Positions 10,650-21,800 of a stretch of 64,000 nt of DNA are shown here, piece by piece. Location of the stretch: NCBI RefSeq assembly GCF_910592395.1, contig NC_088315.1:17345808-17409807 (forward strand), in the 5' to 3' direction. The notes below the pieces were generated by a model. The model was not told where the DNA came from and ran no database searches. It saw only the letters and a list, made by a program, of their open reading frames with translations. Within the stretch, counting starts at the first letter, position 1. Every line of letters starts with the position of its first letter. Both the position numbers and the translations under genes were made by a program. This stretch comes from Lineus longissimus. Its lineage: Eukaryota; Nemertea; Pilidiophora; Heteronemertea; Lineidae.

Positions 10650-11571
10650 TATGGCAAGCCAAAGCGGAATTTATTCAAGACTTTAGAATTACCATTCAAG
10701 AAGTTAAATATAAGTTCAAGAAGGAAATATAGGTTCAAGACTAAAATATGTTCAACCTTGAATCAAATGTTTTCAACCTTGAATAAAATATGTTCAACCT
10801 TGAATAAAATATGTCCAACCTTGAATAAAATATGTTCAACCTTGAATAAAATATGTCCAACCTTGAACAAAATATATTCAACCTTGAACAAAATATATTC
10901 AAGACTCACGTGACCATATTCAAGACGCACGTGACCACAAAATTGATGACGTAGTTGCTCATGTTTTGATGCTTTACGGACTTTCCCGAACCCGCGTCCG
11001 GACTTTCCCGAACCCATGGTACTTGTGTTGCGTTTCGGAGCTCGAATTGTTCGCACGAGGTTTTGACACATGGTTGTACACGTACCTAGCCGCCTACACC
11101 TGACATGTACTGTAATCCTACACATCATGACATGGATGCCGAGTGAATGTCAGAGTCGATACATGTTTCACAGACATATCAGGCAAATTATAGGTTCAAA
11201 ATGCGCAATGCCTCTCACCTTTCATTCTTAAGGCCGACACCACTGTATCGGATTCTCGTTGTCTTTTGACATGTTTGAGTGTTTAGGCTATACAGGCAAT
11301 CAATCATGTCGTGAAACAGAACGCATCAGAAGTACCACAGATTCTACGCTCTACGTCATCAATTTTGTAGTCACGTGCGTCTTGAATATGGTCACGTGAG
11401 TCTTGAATATATTTTGTTCAAGGTTGAATATATTTTATTCAAGGTTGAACATATTTTATTCAAGGTTGAACATATTTTAGTCTTGAACATATATTTCCTT
11501 CTTGAACTTATATTTAACTTCTTGAATGGTAATTCTAAAGTCTTGAATAAATTCCGCTTTGGCTTGCCATA
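10650..11571. mobile_element. Foldback element FB-2, 922 bp, inserted in a Helitron terminus
   Basis: The ends are TATGGCAAGCCAAAGCGG plus GAATTTATTCAAGAC in exact inverted orientation, flanked by CACGGG at 10,644-10,649 and 11,572-11,577 (6-bp target duplication). The left arm (10,650-10,954) is built from a 21-bp unit of the type TTCAACCTTGAATAAAATATG in about seven copies. The right arm (11,351-11,571) has about four. The 396-bp loop contains a doubled GGACTTTCCCGAACCC. It has the same end consensus and target-duplication length as FB-1, but a different arm repeat. ORFs along the arms are products of the 21-bp (seven-codon) period. Confidence 0.85.
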
Positions 11572-11587
11572 CACGGGTAATTGCTAG
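11572..11587 (+). mobile_element. Displaced Helitron 3' terminus (CTAG)
   Basis: CACGGGTAATTGCTAG followed by T is the same terminal sequence as the uninterrupted Helitron end at 20,121-20,136. It completes the hairpin-bearing fragment left of FB-2. Confidence 0.75.
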
Positions 11588-11612
11588 TCGTTTTTATCAT
11601 CTTTGACATTCA

Positions 11613-12183
11613 AGTATAAAACGTGGAGCCGAATACATTAGGTCTTCACGGTTTGGCACTGTCCTTTCACTTTTCGAACGCAAACACTGGGTTGGAATGC
11701 CGCCCATAGACATCGACCCGTTGACGCAAATCTCCTTTACGATATTCTTTCGTGTACGATGTCTAGACCAAACGGCGTATATTTTCGATTGTTTACATAA
11801 GTGTTCCTTTTTGGCGGTCTGGCTGAGACAAACTCAGATAGTAGGAGTGAAATGGAATCGAAATTGCATAGTGGCGCGAGGAGGATCTAGCTCTGTGACA
11901 ACACACGTCGCTATCCACCCCATCAATTTCGGAAGTAAAGATTGGATATTTTTAGCAGTTACAGCGGATCGTCAGAGAAATATTTTCCGGATTTTTGTCA
12001 ACGGGAAAAAGGAAGACACGATCGCTACTCATGCTGCGTATACGGGACACTCATGTCCAATAACACTGGGGAGCAACGCGGCAGGAAACGACGGGTATTT
12101 CGTAGGGTTGATGTCAATGTTGAGAGTGTTTTCTTATACGCTGAGTCCTCGTCATATCGAGAGCATGTACCGGGCGAGCAATG
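11613..12183 (+). CDS. Laminin-G-like (concanavalin-A-like) domain exon
   Basis: The frame is open from just after a TGA near 11,608 to the donor AATG|GTAAGA at 12,183; the first ATG is at 11,697. Counted from that ATG, residues 10-158 fit a LamG/jelly-roll fold: ISFTIFFRV opening strand, WIFLAVTADR near 83-92, RIFVNGKKED near 98-107, PITLGS near 120-125 and a YFVGLMSMLRVFSYTLS block near 133-149. Such domains act in adhesion or glycan recognition outside the cell. No signal peptide is visible, so the exon is probably internal, but no clear upstream acceptor was found in the short space after the Helitron end at 11,587. It ends in phase 1, which matches the exon at 12,548. Confidence 0.65.
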
Positions 12184-12227
12184 GTAAGAACATCCGCAGG
12201 AAATCATTAGGCTTATATAAGTTTATT

Positions 12228-12425
12228 GTACTTGCCGGTTTAGGCTTATCGATCTCAATGAAAGCTGTTTCCTGAGGGTCGATCGCGATGTTATCAAGAT
12301 TTGCCCTGATAACCCTTTGATTAGACAGCAGAACAATAGGAATTTAGGTCGAGGTGCGAACGGGATTTGTTTAATGACAATATATCAAGTATTGGGCAAA
12401 GCGTGAATACATTCAATAACTTCTT
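12228..12425 (+). repeat. Dispersed repeat A, copy 2 (intronic)
   Basis: One of the fullest copies: GTACTTGCCGGTTTAGGC, a hairpin around GAAAGCTGTTTC, CCTTTGATTAGACAGCAGAAC, GGTGCGAACGGGATTTG and TATTGGGC. It lies in the intron between the LamG exon and its probable 3' neighbour. Confidence 0.75.
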
Positions 12426-12547
12426 TTAACTCAAAACGACAGCAGTAGCTTCTAAAAGTAAATGTGCCTCAAATTCAATAGGACATACGCAATATCACCA
12501 TTCTGCGATCATTCTAACTTTTCTTATTTTCTTTCTTCCCGGCCTAG

Positions 12548-12810
12548 CTCAAGCAGCCTTAAACATTATTTTCACTAAACGCAGACTACGAGATACATTG
12601 ACCGAGTTGGTGACAATCAAACTTGCTCGTTCACGACTTGAATGCGGACACATCAGCCGAGAAAGTGAGCGGGAAAACTCCAAGACGTGCATGGAATTTA
12701 CTTTCAGAGGATCAAGCTGTCATATGAAATATGACATAAAGGAAGAATGTGATAATAACAAGCCTTTCAAGATCAAAACGTTCAGCAGTCGATATGTCAT
12801 TATACCCTAA
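12548..12810 (+). CDS. Probable terminal exon following the LamG exon
   Basis: A pyrimidine-rich tract (TTTTCTTTCTTCCCGGCCTAG) gives a good acceptor before 12,548. The two leading bases CT complete the codon left open by the LamG exon (G + CT = Ala), so the frame stays open for 87 codons to TAA at 12,808-12,810. The translation is basic, with four cysteines (LECGHI, KTCMEF, SSCHMK, EECDNN), suggesting a small secreted or disulfide-bonded tail. No domain is recognised. No close AATAAA was seen downstream. Confidence 0.5.
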
Positions 12811-13947
12811 ACGCAGTGCGTGGACGCCCGAGACAAGGTCGATTCTCCGGGTGCTGGTGGTCGGTCGCTTTGTCACTCCTCCCGCCAACGCCGAACTCAT
12901 GAATACCGTTTCTTTGCCAGATGCATAGAATATGCATTTCGGGGAAGGCATTATCTGTCTATTAGCTTGTTAACCAGATTTATTGACCTTAGCCAGCAAA
13001 AGGTAATGTCAACTGAGCTTAACTGAAAGAACGCCTCAGTTCGTTAAATATTTGTGTATTTAGCCACTGGCATCTCAAATATTTGCTTACATATTACTCT
13101 CAACATGATGTTCTTTCTACCTTATACTCCCAGCAAAGTAGACTCGCAATTGTTCTGGTAAAAAAGTTTCTTTTCAGATTTTGTTTTAGTCGCGATTTTG
13201 GGAGTGCTTCCATGTTGTTTCCATTGTCTAGATTGGCATTGCGCAGCCACACGACACGGGTGTGGTCGATACGTACCTGCATATAAATAGATCCATGAGC
13301 TTTCTAAGATTGTGTTACATAATTCCACTTAAACATCAAACTTAATCAGCAGAACATGTTTTTTTGTTGTCGCTGTCATTTTAAGCGATTGAAAGGGTTG
13401 ATACAAAAGCATGTGTTTGAGTTTTAAAACGGGTTCTGGAACACATTTGTCGCCGTGATGACCGTAGAGTATGCAAGAGGTCATGGATCTTGCGAGACTG
13501 GAGAATATATCGCAATACGACATGAATGGTCGTTTCATTTTCCCTGCTGTCATACCAGGTGTTTTAACGTGATAACCTGTGCCGAGTCGTAAAATGGAAC
13601 GGTAAAGTTTTCACTTTTCTCAGAAATAATTGTAAATAATGATTCGAGGTACTATATTTCCGTTTACACAACATACCCAGGCACTGTACTGTGCACACGA
13701 TGCACAGCACAGCTTATACGCCGGTCATGACCATCTGACACTGAGCCATGTTCTTTTCTAAATTTAGTATATGCCACCATGACACCTCATTGACTCACTC
13801 TTGATCTAGCCTCATCCATATAAGATGTTCGGGTACCAACATTGCCGAGGAGCTGCAATGCTTCCACCAAGTATTTGTAGATGGCATTACTAGTCACACG
13901 CGTCGGTATAAGTGTTGTCGTCAATGCCGCGTCACTCCCCGGGCGGT
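12811..13947. other. Non-coding interval
   Basis: No repeat is recognised. A stretch near 13,455-13,556 (plus strand, ending CCAG|GTGTTT) is open and cysteine-bearing but lacks an acceptor. The 60-74-codon ORFs here are taken as chance. Confidence 0.35.
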
Positions 13948-13955
13948 TATAAATA
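13948..13955 (+). promoter_or_regulatory. Candidate TATA box
   Basis: TATAAATA lies in a locally GC-rich setting (CCCCGGGCGGT upstream). It would place a transcription start near 13,980, followed by about 260 bp of leader up to the ATG at 14,244. Confidence 0.4.
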
Positions 13956-14243
13956 TTTGAACGCTGGTGAAAAAAGCCCGGAAGTGTGAGAAACCACGTG
14001 TAAGCAACATATTATTTGACAGCAAACCGGTGGATTGTTGCTTGTCCTCTGAACTGGTAGATCGTTCGAAACAACGGGAGAAGGAACAGGTCTTTGCAAC
14101 GCAGGCAGTACGAAGGGACGGAGTTTGATTATTTTCGGCCGTTTTGTTTGCGGACTTACTCGGTGATTGAGACGTACTTCAAAAGATCCACGCGGTAGAT
14201 TTTTAGGCCCTTAAGTCACGAGCGGAAGTAGATTAGAATTACC

Positions 14244-14261
14244 ATGGGCGTGTACGATAAG
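14244..14261 (+). CDS. Candidate first coding exon (MGVYDK, then donor)
   Basis: ACCATGGG is a good initiation context. Six codons (Met-Gly-Val-Tyr-Asp-Lys) end at AAG|GTAGGC, a plausible phase-0 donor. With the TATA box 290 bp upstream this looks like the 5' end of a plus-strand gene. The downstream exons could not be identified, so the product is unknown. Confidence 0.35.
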
Positions 14262-14753
14262 GTAGGCAACATTTTTAGACAAATTGATACTTTTTATTCT
14301 TTTACCTTGCAACGTCTATCCACATGTTTTAGCAAAATGAATCTTTGTGGAAATGGGAACTTCTCCGATAACTTTCCACACATTTGAACAGGAACTTGAA
14401 AATTTAAAAAATACACGATTTCAGAACTTCTTGATGGTGAAAGGCAGCCAGGCAACAATCTAATTTTCAGGTGAAACATCATTTTCCGAAATTTCTCTCA
14501 AATATATTTTTAGAAAACTGTCATCGAATTTCTGAAGTTATTATCAAAAAGGAATCGTTTTCGTCATTTCTTTATGACAGTTAGTTGTGAACTGAGTATT
14601 AATTTGCAGTGAGGCAATTAAAGGGCATAGTTAGCTGAAGTCGTCACTTTTTTAATCAGTCATACCTGCACTGTATTTTGAGTCAATCCTTGAAGTCAAG
14701 TAGGGGCTTTCGATTTTCTTTGATTGACCAGTAACACGAGAATGCCACTCATG

Positions 14754-15462
14754 AAACGTATTTCAAGCCTGAAGTGTAAAGACTCTAGGAAGAAAAGGTT
14801 GTGATTGGATTTTTTCCTGGAGTTCTCAAGCCCGAAACATAAAGCATAGAATAAATCGAAGAATGTTGTTCGCTTATTTGATGAGTTGAGGTCGACACTC
14901 ATGCATGTGATTGTAGAAAATGTTCCACTTCCGCTCGATATTACACATAAACGGCAACGTCTAAGAGGAAATTTATGACACAGTACGCTGAATGTAAAAC
15001 ATATATTCGGTGAATGTCCACAAAAAGGTATTTCATAATTATCATTGACTGCCTAAAAGTTTCGTCATGCACAAGATTCCAAAACTTTTCCTAAAATGTT
15101 GTCGTTGAAACCTCATCGATATTGTGATAACCAACTCGCAAAGAGAGGTACACAAATATACGATTTTCTAAAATTTGTAATATTTTTATGTGTTATCAAT
15201 ATTTTTCCTGAACTGTATGAAGATGCTTTAATTAAGTCTGTTCAAAATACCAACTTGAATACAAAAAACATTGTCCGGGTGTGTGTGTGTGTCTCGAACA
15301 AAATGTCGCTATTTTGTCATGTCTCGGTTCGTTTTCATTTATACATTTAAAGTTCTATCATTCAAATCGCCTGCGTATTGTCCGAGTCTTGAAAGACTCT
15401 GGCATTTTCTAGATCTGCTGTCCCGATTTTATAGATCAAGGTGCAGACTTTGCTTCTATATT
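14754..15462 (+). repeat. Dispersed repeat G, copy 2 (no MITE)
   Basis: Near-identical to 791-1,492 over about 700 bp in direct orientation. The site occupied by the MITE in copy 1 is intact here, so this copy records the pre-insertion state. Confidence 0.75.
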
Positions 15463-15789
15463 CTGTGTAGACGCTATTAAGCCGATTTTATAATGTCCTA
15501 ACAACTTTCATCGTTGAATAACCAATAAAATAGAAGAACAACTCGTAACATATTAAACTGTCCCGTAGACGGCGTAGTCATCCGCTTGACAATTCTCGGG
15601 AACTGTTCGGTACACTGCAGTGTTAATCGTTGGAGAGTAATGGCCAAAAAGTTTCCCTCTGACCCACATGCTGTCCAGCTGTCTCCAGGCAGATCGGACG
15701 AATGCGAAACTGTCTTGTCAGCGGCAAGGAATCAAGCCTTGACGCATGCAGATCCCGACAATGATTTGATCTTCGCGAAACTCATTCGT

Positions 15790-16082
15790 ATCGCATAAGC
15801 CACCCAGATTGTATAATGCATTCACTCAGAACGACAAAAACCATGGAACATAAAACGTACTTCGTACGAACAATACGATGCCCTCAGTTTCTGAACGGAA
15901 CCCAATTGCAGGCCTTCATATCATATCCACATGTTCATCAGGTCGAGTCTAGCTGACTGATCTGCGCCGGACTTATAAAGGAGAAATGAGAAGGTTCATT
16001 TTCACTGTGTCAGTAAAATGTAATAAGATGGCCCATTCCTTTGTGCTAGGCCGAAATGTTGGTCATGCGAAATCCCCTTTAA
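15790..16082 (+). repeat. Dispersed repeat F, copy 1
   Basis: About 290 bp match 21,335-21,625 in the same orientation. Shared blocks include ATACGATGCCCTCA, CCACATGTTCATCAGG, CGAGTCTAGCT, GAAATGAGAAGGTTCATTTT and CGAAATGTTGGTCATGCG. The copies differ by indels, so no conserved reading frame is evident. Confidence 0.65.
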
Positions 16083-16324
16083 GAAAATGAAGACACGACG
16101 TCCGCGTGAAATCTCATTCCTGCCAAAAAATGTATTGGCATTTTTCTTGCCGGGAATTCGACACTGACCATAGCCGACTGCGATTCAATCACGTAGTTCA
16201 AGTCGGAGTCGAGGTCTGAGAGTCGCTGGAGCTCGTTATTATAAGGCAGCATTACGATTCTCATCCTGACTCCTAATCTCTGTCTGAATTACAATCGTCC
16301 AGTGAAATCTTCAATCGAATTGAA

Positions 16325-16460
16325 TAGACAGGGAGTTTTCGGAAAGCCCCCGAAACACCTTCGTGAACGCCTGTCCCATTGTTAAAATTTCTGATCACGA
16401 TGCAGAACAATGTGATAGGCGTTCGCGTTGGCGTTCGAGGGATTTGCGAAAGCACCCTAT
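16325..16460. mobile_element. Hairpin MITE D, copy 1
   Basis: Inverted arms around a centre near 16,390: GGGAGTTTTCGGAAAGCCC... CGTGAACGCCTGTCCCATTGT pairs with ACAATGTGATAGGCGTTCGCG... GGGATTTGCGAAAGCACCC. It is the same family as 51,449-51,583 and a half copy at about 35,555-35,600. Confidence 0.65.
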
Positions 16461-16929
16461 CGATAAATGTTTAGTACCCGAACAATCCTTTGTTTAAATT
16501 TCCAACTGGACCCGTTAAGAACAACATAAATGATCAAGTCATATTTCAAAATGTAAGCCAGACGTATGACTTGAAATAAGACTTTCCGCCAAAGGCAGAG
16601 GTCCGATTTGAAATCTATATTTTAAATATGTACATGTACGTAAGTTTAGACCTTCACGTATTCTATCAATGCTAACACTTTTGGCAAATCGTTCTTCTTC
16701 CTTTTCTTTGCGTTCGACTGGTCAAACGTTTACACCATTGCTCCTCAAGCATGTGGTAGTGTCACGCATATTGCCTCTGTTCCCCAAAGATTTTCTCTGA
16801 GTGATGTTGACTCCGGCCAGGCCTCCCCTCGGTTGGTGATCAGGGGACATTCTTCCATGATGAGTTCAGGGGTCTGTTCAGAGAAACAATATTCACAGAT
16901 GTCGATACAGCTTAATAAATGCTTGTGTT

Positions 16930-16998
16930 AGGTTACTGTAATTCACTATCAAAAGTGAAATCGAAGGGGAGGGGGTGGTTAAAGATGCGCAACCTCTC
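16930..16998 (+). repeat. Right half of MITE E
   Basis: TGTAATTCACT... to GATGCGCAACCTCTC followed by TA matches the right arm of the full element at 62,596-62,980. A second half copy lies at 35,640-35,698. Only one arm is visible. Confidence 0.5.
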
Positions 16999-17406
16999 TA
17001 CTGTTATTTAGTATACACCTGATCTAGGGATAGCATCAATGAACTTTCGTTATCAAGTAAACATTAGTACTCTTAGCTATCTTTCAATTCGAGTACGCTT
17101 TCTGGCTTAATCTACCATATTATGCAATCAAAAGTTATGTATACATGTCAATCCATTCGTTATGTTAGCAGATCCGTAGAGATTCATTACCTTTCCCAGC
17201 TAGAGGATTTCTGGGAGGGTATTCTCTGGAAAAACAAAGAACGGACTTCTACCCTTGAAATTGGTTTTCACTTCATTTTGAAGAAGTTCTGATTGCTTTG
17301 GCATTTCAAGTTCTAGCCAAAATAGCGGTACCTATGGTGAGCCTTTAAATCGTTAATTTAGTTACGCGTACGCCTACACAAATCCCACAGAGACGCTTCA
17401 AAACTG

Positions 17407-17626
17407 TTATCGAAAACGGAAAACGTAGGCTTGCAAACCCGTACTGTTAAAAAAGTCACTGATATCTGCATATCCAGGCTCGTGAATGGGATTCTCAATC
17501 CCGGCATATAGATATCTTTTTAGCCGGGGTGTTATCGAATTGTCAATCATTTCTGACTTGTAATTAGCCTCGATCTTCCAATCTGCTTTGCTGAATTTAT
17601 GCATGGGCCCGTTTCCACTACAGCGG
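17407..17626 (-). CDS. Candidate terminal exon, minus strand
   Basis: On the minus strand an acceptor (CAGTTTCCCGCTTTAG) precedes 17,626. The phase-2 frame is open for about 72 codons to the stop at 17,407. The composition is protein-like (IENPIHEPGYADISDFF near the end), and the product ends in YVFRFR. No domain is known. There is no visible overlap with repeats. Confidence 0.3.
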
Positions 17627-19134
17627 CTAAAGCGGGAAACTGCGCTGCTTCTTAAAGACGTTGCATTAATTTTAAAGGCCAACGTTCATGAAACATTTGA
17701 CCTTTTTATTTGAATTTGAAACTTTCTAATCGTGTTAATACGTACTGGATATGAATTTCAACAATGCCCTTGTGTAGACAGGCATAAAAAGACTCCAAGT
17801 ACAGAGTTTCAGCATATTTGTACGCACAATAACTGCACTACGGCATTGTGTATAACTGCATTTCTATTTTCCTGGACCACCAGTTATTGCAAAGGCGTAC
17901 CCCTTAAATATTAACCGCCACGGTTAACAACTGCTTGGTGGAATCAGGCCTCTATTGCTCCAGCGCCATTCAGATGAAGTTAAGCCAATGGGATTAATTC
18001 TGTTGTAATCGGTGGTACAATTCAATGTTAAAGCTATTACTAGAACAGGATGGTGAATGAAATCGATGCGCACCAAGCACATCAGAAGTTTTTTGCATGG
18101 ACTCCTAATCTGAGCATTTTTTTTTTTCATTCACATCTGCAAACATGGACTTATCGAACCGGGATTTGCAGTTTGATCGCGAGACCTAGGCGAGATTTGT
18201 TTTCTCAAACGCATTGTGCTATTGTTAACGCCAGTATTTCATAAATACTTGTTATAACATTGATCTTATTTACGTCACATTGAAGTCTTATTAAGTGTCT
18301 GCACCGACGGACCATTATAATTTGGGAAAAGTCTAAAATTCACCGGTTTAATACGACTAAAACGCCCAACTTTCATTTTAGGGGAAACGAAATAGGCGTT
18401 TAGCCGATTTTTACGCCCCTAATTCGAAAGTAAGCGTAGCACAGGCTTATAATCGGGCTACATCCACTGCACGATTAAGCAAAATGCACAATTTTAGACG
18501 AATAGTCTTTTCCATTGCTCGTCAAAATGAAATATGTTTTACAAAAACGGTGTGATCGGAGCTTAGAGATCGACATGATTAATCACCGTCATGAGAGCTA
18601 TGATGAGTTCCATCTTACATGCTTTCTAAAAATATTGTGTTAAACGGCTTTATCGGTTTCAGTGGTCCCCTTCGGATGAATTATTTATCCGCAAGTGTCT
18701 TTTATGAAATCCTATCCTAATCGCGCGATGATTTGTGAATCATTTCGATGGGAGAATATCCTCTTCTTCATAACACACACACATGATATACTGTAGACAG
18801 CAAAGTTATAGCGGGTGTTTTATTTTCGCAGATTTGCGAAGAATCTAGATACGCAAAATATAAGCAGCAAAAAATATTCTGTTATTGGAAGAGCGAAAGA
18901 AGTTTCATAATCCACCACAATAAAAATCCCGATTGGTTTTCCGAAGTTTTCCCGAATTGCGCGAAACATTGGTGGTTTATACAGTATGGTGTACTGAAAA
19001 GACGATAAGAAGAACAAAAAATAATGTCAGCGAACAGTATATAGGCTAGACCAATTTATTCCTTTGGGCTAGTTTCTTGGCGAGGATAGTTTGTGTTTAT
19101 ACTGTGATACTACAAAATATGATCCGATCTAGTT
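17627..19134. other. Non-coding interval
   Basis: No tandem repeat or convincing exon. Around 18,785-18,990 weak inverted ends with TACTGTA and a GGGTGTTTTATTTTCGC motif suggest an old mariner-type MITE. Confidence 0.3.
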
Positions 19135-19334
19135 TAACCCGGTGTAAAAGAAATGCAAGGCCCCGGAATTTAAGTCCGGTCTTTTTGTTAAAGTGAATAG
19201 AGTCGCCGAGTTCCTTTGTTGAAGATTATGTAGCTAATCCTAACCAAACCATTAACCACATTTGTTGACAATATACAGCTATTGTATGGGGTACTGTATT
19301 CCTAGGACGTCCATTCCTTTTACACTGGGGTTAC
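19135..19334. mobile_element. MITE C, copy 1
   Basis: Starts CCCGGTGTAAAAGAAATGC and ends CCATTCCTTTTACACTGGGG. The internal sequence (GAATAGAGTCGCCGAG, GAAGATTATGTAGC) is nearly identical to 32,325-32,490. The element is short, non-coding and inverted-ended. Confidence 0.7.
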
Positions 19335-19709
19335 CTTAAGCCGGACATGAGAGGAGGTCCAGACCCGAAGTATAAATTTAGAATGTCCTACATGTATAGG
19401 ATAGATCATGTCCAGTAATAAAAGGTTTCTATATACTAAAATTCGTCTGTAAAAATAGGGCCGGACACGTTTTCCATGGGGGCATTTTCTACTGGTCCTA
19501 TGATCAAAAATTTAAGATCACCTTTTTGCTGAGTGAGGACAGAAATTGCCGGTATAATTTATATCAGTGCCCCTGTGGCAGTATGCCTCTCCCAGGACAT
19601 TTTCAGCATGGGACAACCTATGATGTTTTGTACAGTATACCGTCCCCTTGCTTAGAACAACCTTTCAAGAGCTATTACGCAACCTTTACTTCCGGTACGT
19701 TTAACAACC

Positions 19710-20136
19710 CCTGGTCACATCTAAAAAATAAAAGTTGCACGATTGGCTAATGACAATTTATACAAAGGGAATTGCATACTCAATGACAATAAACAAGGCA
19801 AGGGGACAAACAATCGATAGACTAGGCATTTACCTCCCAGCTCCCGTTTTCTCCCATGGCCAACTGTAATACGTGGCCTTCTCCAGAGCCAGGACATTCC
19901 AACACCCATCCAAGTCGACACCACGAACACCCAGGAAGTGCCAGAAGAAAGAACAATAACAAGGAATGTAGTCTTTAAAGAAATCCTAGAGCCACCTTAA
20001 TGCATACATCACTTCCTAAGACATTTCAAATCAACAACACCTGCCACAGACAACGCTCTTCAACTCTACATGACCACACCCACATTCAAAACATACCGCT
20101 CCCCTCAACACCGTGCGGAGCACGGGTATTTGCTAG
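19710..20136 (+). mobile_element. Helitron 3' end with helicase C-terminal remnant
   Basis: From about 19,781 the frame reads [18 protein letters not shown], then [10 protein letters not shown], a TAA stop, then YVAFSRAR, which is the conserved motif V-VI end of Helitron/PIF1-type helicases. After about 190 bp of trailer comes the hairpin CCGTGCGGAGCACGG (20,111-20,125) and the terminus TTTGCTAG at 20,136, followed by T. This matches the Helitron rule of a 3' hairpin plus CTRR with insertion before T. Stops and the missing 5' part make it non-functional. Confidence 0.85.
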
Positions 20137-20837
20137 TTCTATCAATATCATTGACGTCACTTGACAGCATTAGCGTAACGATAAAAAAGACAAGTTCGAT
20201 TTTTCGCCTGGGTGTCTTCAAACCATGTTACCCTCAGGCCAAACCTTCCACTGCTTGGCGTCTCACCGGTGCCGTTTCCCGCACCAGGCCACATGCGCGT
20301 ACAAATAATGAATAACATGTTTCTATTATTCAAGAGTAGAAAGAAAATTGGAAAAACTACAACTGAAAAACTTTCAAAAAAATTAAACAGGTGGAAAAAT
20401 AATTGAAAGAATAACCCGTCTGCTCCTTTAATGCCGTCGTTGTTCTCTCAATCAAGAATTCGATCGCGCGGTGAAATATAATCAAACAAATAGCATCCCT
20501 GCAATCTAATTAGATGGCAACGGGTGATTACCTTTTTCGAAAGATGCCGTTGCGATCTTTTTTTGCCAATTGTGTTAGTTTATTAAACGGAAATGTATAT
20601 AGGCCTAGAAAGCAAAGCAAACGTTGCTTTTCCCTCTTAATGTAATTAGTCTCGCTCTCCTAAAAGATCTATTTGGAAGATATATCAAAAAGTTTTACAG
20701 ACATAGAGGACGGCTAAATCAAAAAAATATCATTATACCTGCGCGTAAGGTTTCACCTGATCACAGTGGCGTAGCGATACATCAAATAAATCCTTCAAAG
20801 AGCGTAATGCACAGTCTTTTTCGATGACAATATTAGT

Positions 20838-21195
20838 TGCGCGTACACCACGAAATATTGGTGGACCAATTGCACGTACACCACCACATTGCCGCAACAA
20901 ATTTGTTCGGCAATCCATTGCCGGTACAAATTGCCGTCCAAATTTGCCCGGCTTATTAAAAGCTCGGCTTTGTCGTGGTGTACGCGCTAATGGATCGGCA
21001 ATTAGCTGGTTAGATGGTTCGGCAACAGGCGGCGCTTTCGAAATGGCGCTTTCTGCTTATTGTTTGCGCGCCATATGTTGCTAGATTTTATAACTAGCTT
21101 CAGCGCTGGTGTACGCGCTTGGTGGATTTTCGATGGTGCGGCATTGGTTCGCGAACCAAGATTGGTGGTCCATTTTCAGGTGGTGTACGTGCGGC
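20838..21195. mobile_element. Inverted-ended element with GTACACCAC termini
   Basis: TGCGCGTACACCAC at the left pairs with GTGGTGTACGTGCGG at the right, and GGTGGACCA and TGGTCCA lie just inside. GTGTACGCGC recurs twice internally. It is about 358 bp and non-coding, and the class is unassigned. Confidence 0.5.
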
Positions 21196-21334
21196 TCATA
21201 AATCTTAACCTTCTTAATTCATGGAAGCAACATTTTGCGGTTTTTGTGCACCTTGGATGGCCACTTTTGTTACTTGCACCATGTCAGCACCTTTGCCACA
21301 CGGTACCACGAGTGGAGATTGTGTAAAATCGCCC

Positions 21335-21625
21335 AGATTCAAACCGTGAAACAAGGCAGACTAGCGAACTTCGAATACGAGCTATACGATGCCCTCACCG
21401 CGCCTCAGTCGGTATCGAAGCTATTGATACATCGTCAAGTCATACGCGAGTTTCTGAATGAAACCCTATTGCAGGCCCGATCGTCCACATGTTCATCAGG
21501 CCGAGTCTAGCTATAACTAATCTGTGCCGAATTTTTTAACAAGAAATGAGAAGGTTCATTTTCACCGACCGAAAAAATATGAAATGTAGGCCGAAACATT
21601 GGTCGTGCGGAATTCCCTTTAAGTG
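21335..21625 (+). repeat. Dispersed repeat F, copy 2
   Basis: Direct copy of 15,790-16,082, with an insertion of about 40 bp in the first half. A stop-free stretch in this copy is not open in the other, so a coding origin is unsupported. Confidence 0.65.
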
Positions 21626-21721
21626 ACGACTAGCATCAATGCAATATTTCTGTTGAGCCTGATCATAATAGCTTAGCGAATAATCTATCCAGTACATCAC
21701 TCGTTCATATAGCCGATCTTG

Positions 21722-21800
21722 ATGGCCTAGTGGGTAAGACGCCCGCATCGTGTACCGAATGTCGAAGGCTCGAGGCTCCCTGGTAACCTCTTTCCGACGT
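21722..21800 (+). repeat. tRNA-like SINE head
   Basis: TGGCCTAGTGGGTAAGACG resembles a pol III A box and D arm, and GGCTCGAGGCTCC about 35 bp later resembles a B box. The order and spacing fit a tRNA-derived SINE promoter. The anticodon arm is degenerate, so it is not a functional tRNA gene. Confidence 0.5.

Noticed and set aside
10614-11587. Repetitive ORFs with a seven-residue period
   Set aside because: The period is the 21-bp arm repeat of FB-2, which is a multiple of three by chance; the loop is not coding.
16079-16283. Minus-strand ORF with an acceptor-like TGTAATTCAG, considered as a terminal exon
   Set aside because: Its central GACTCCGACTTGAACTAC part resembles the arms of MITE E, and its 3' flank is repeat F, so a repeat origin is more likely.
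18785-18990. Possible mariner-type MITE with TACTGTA ends
   Set aside because: Terminal pairing is short and imperfect; kept only as a remark.
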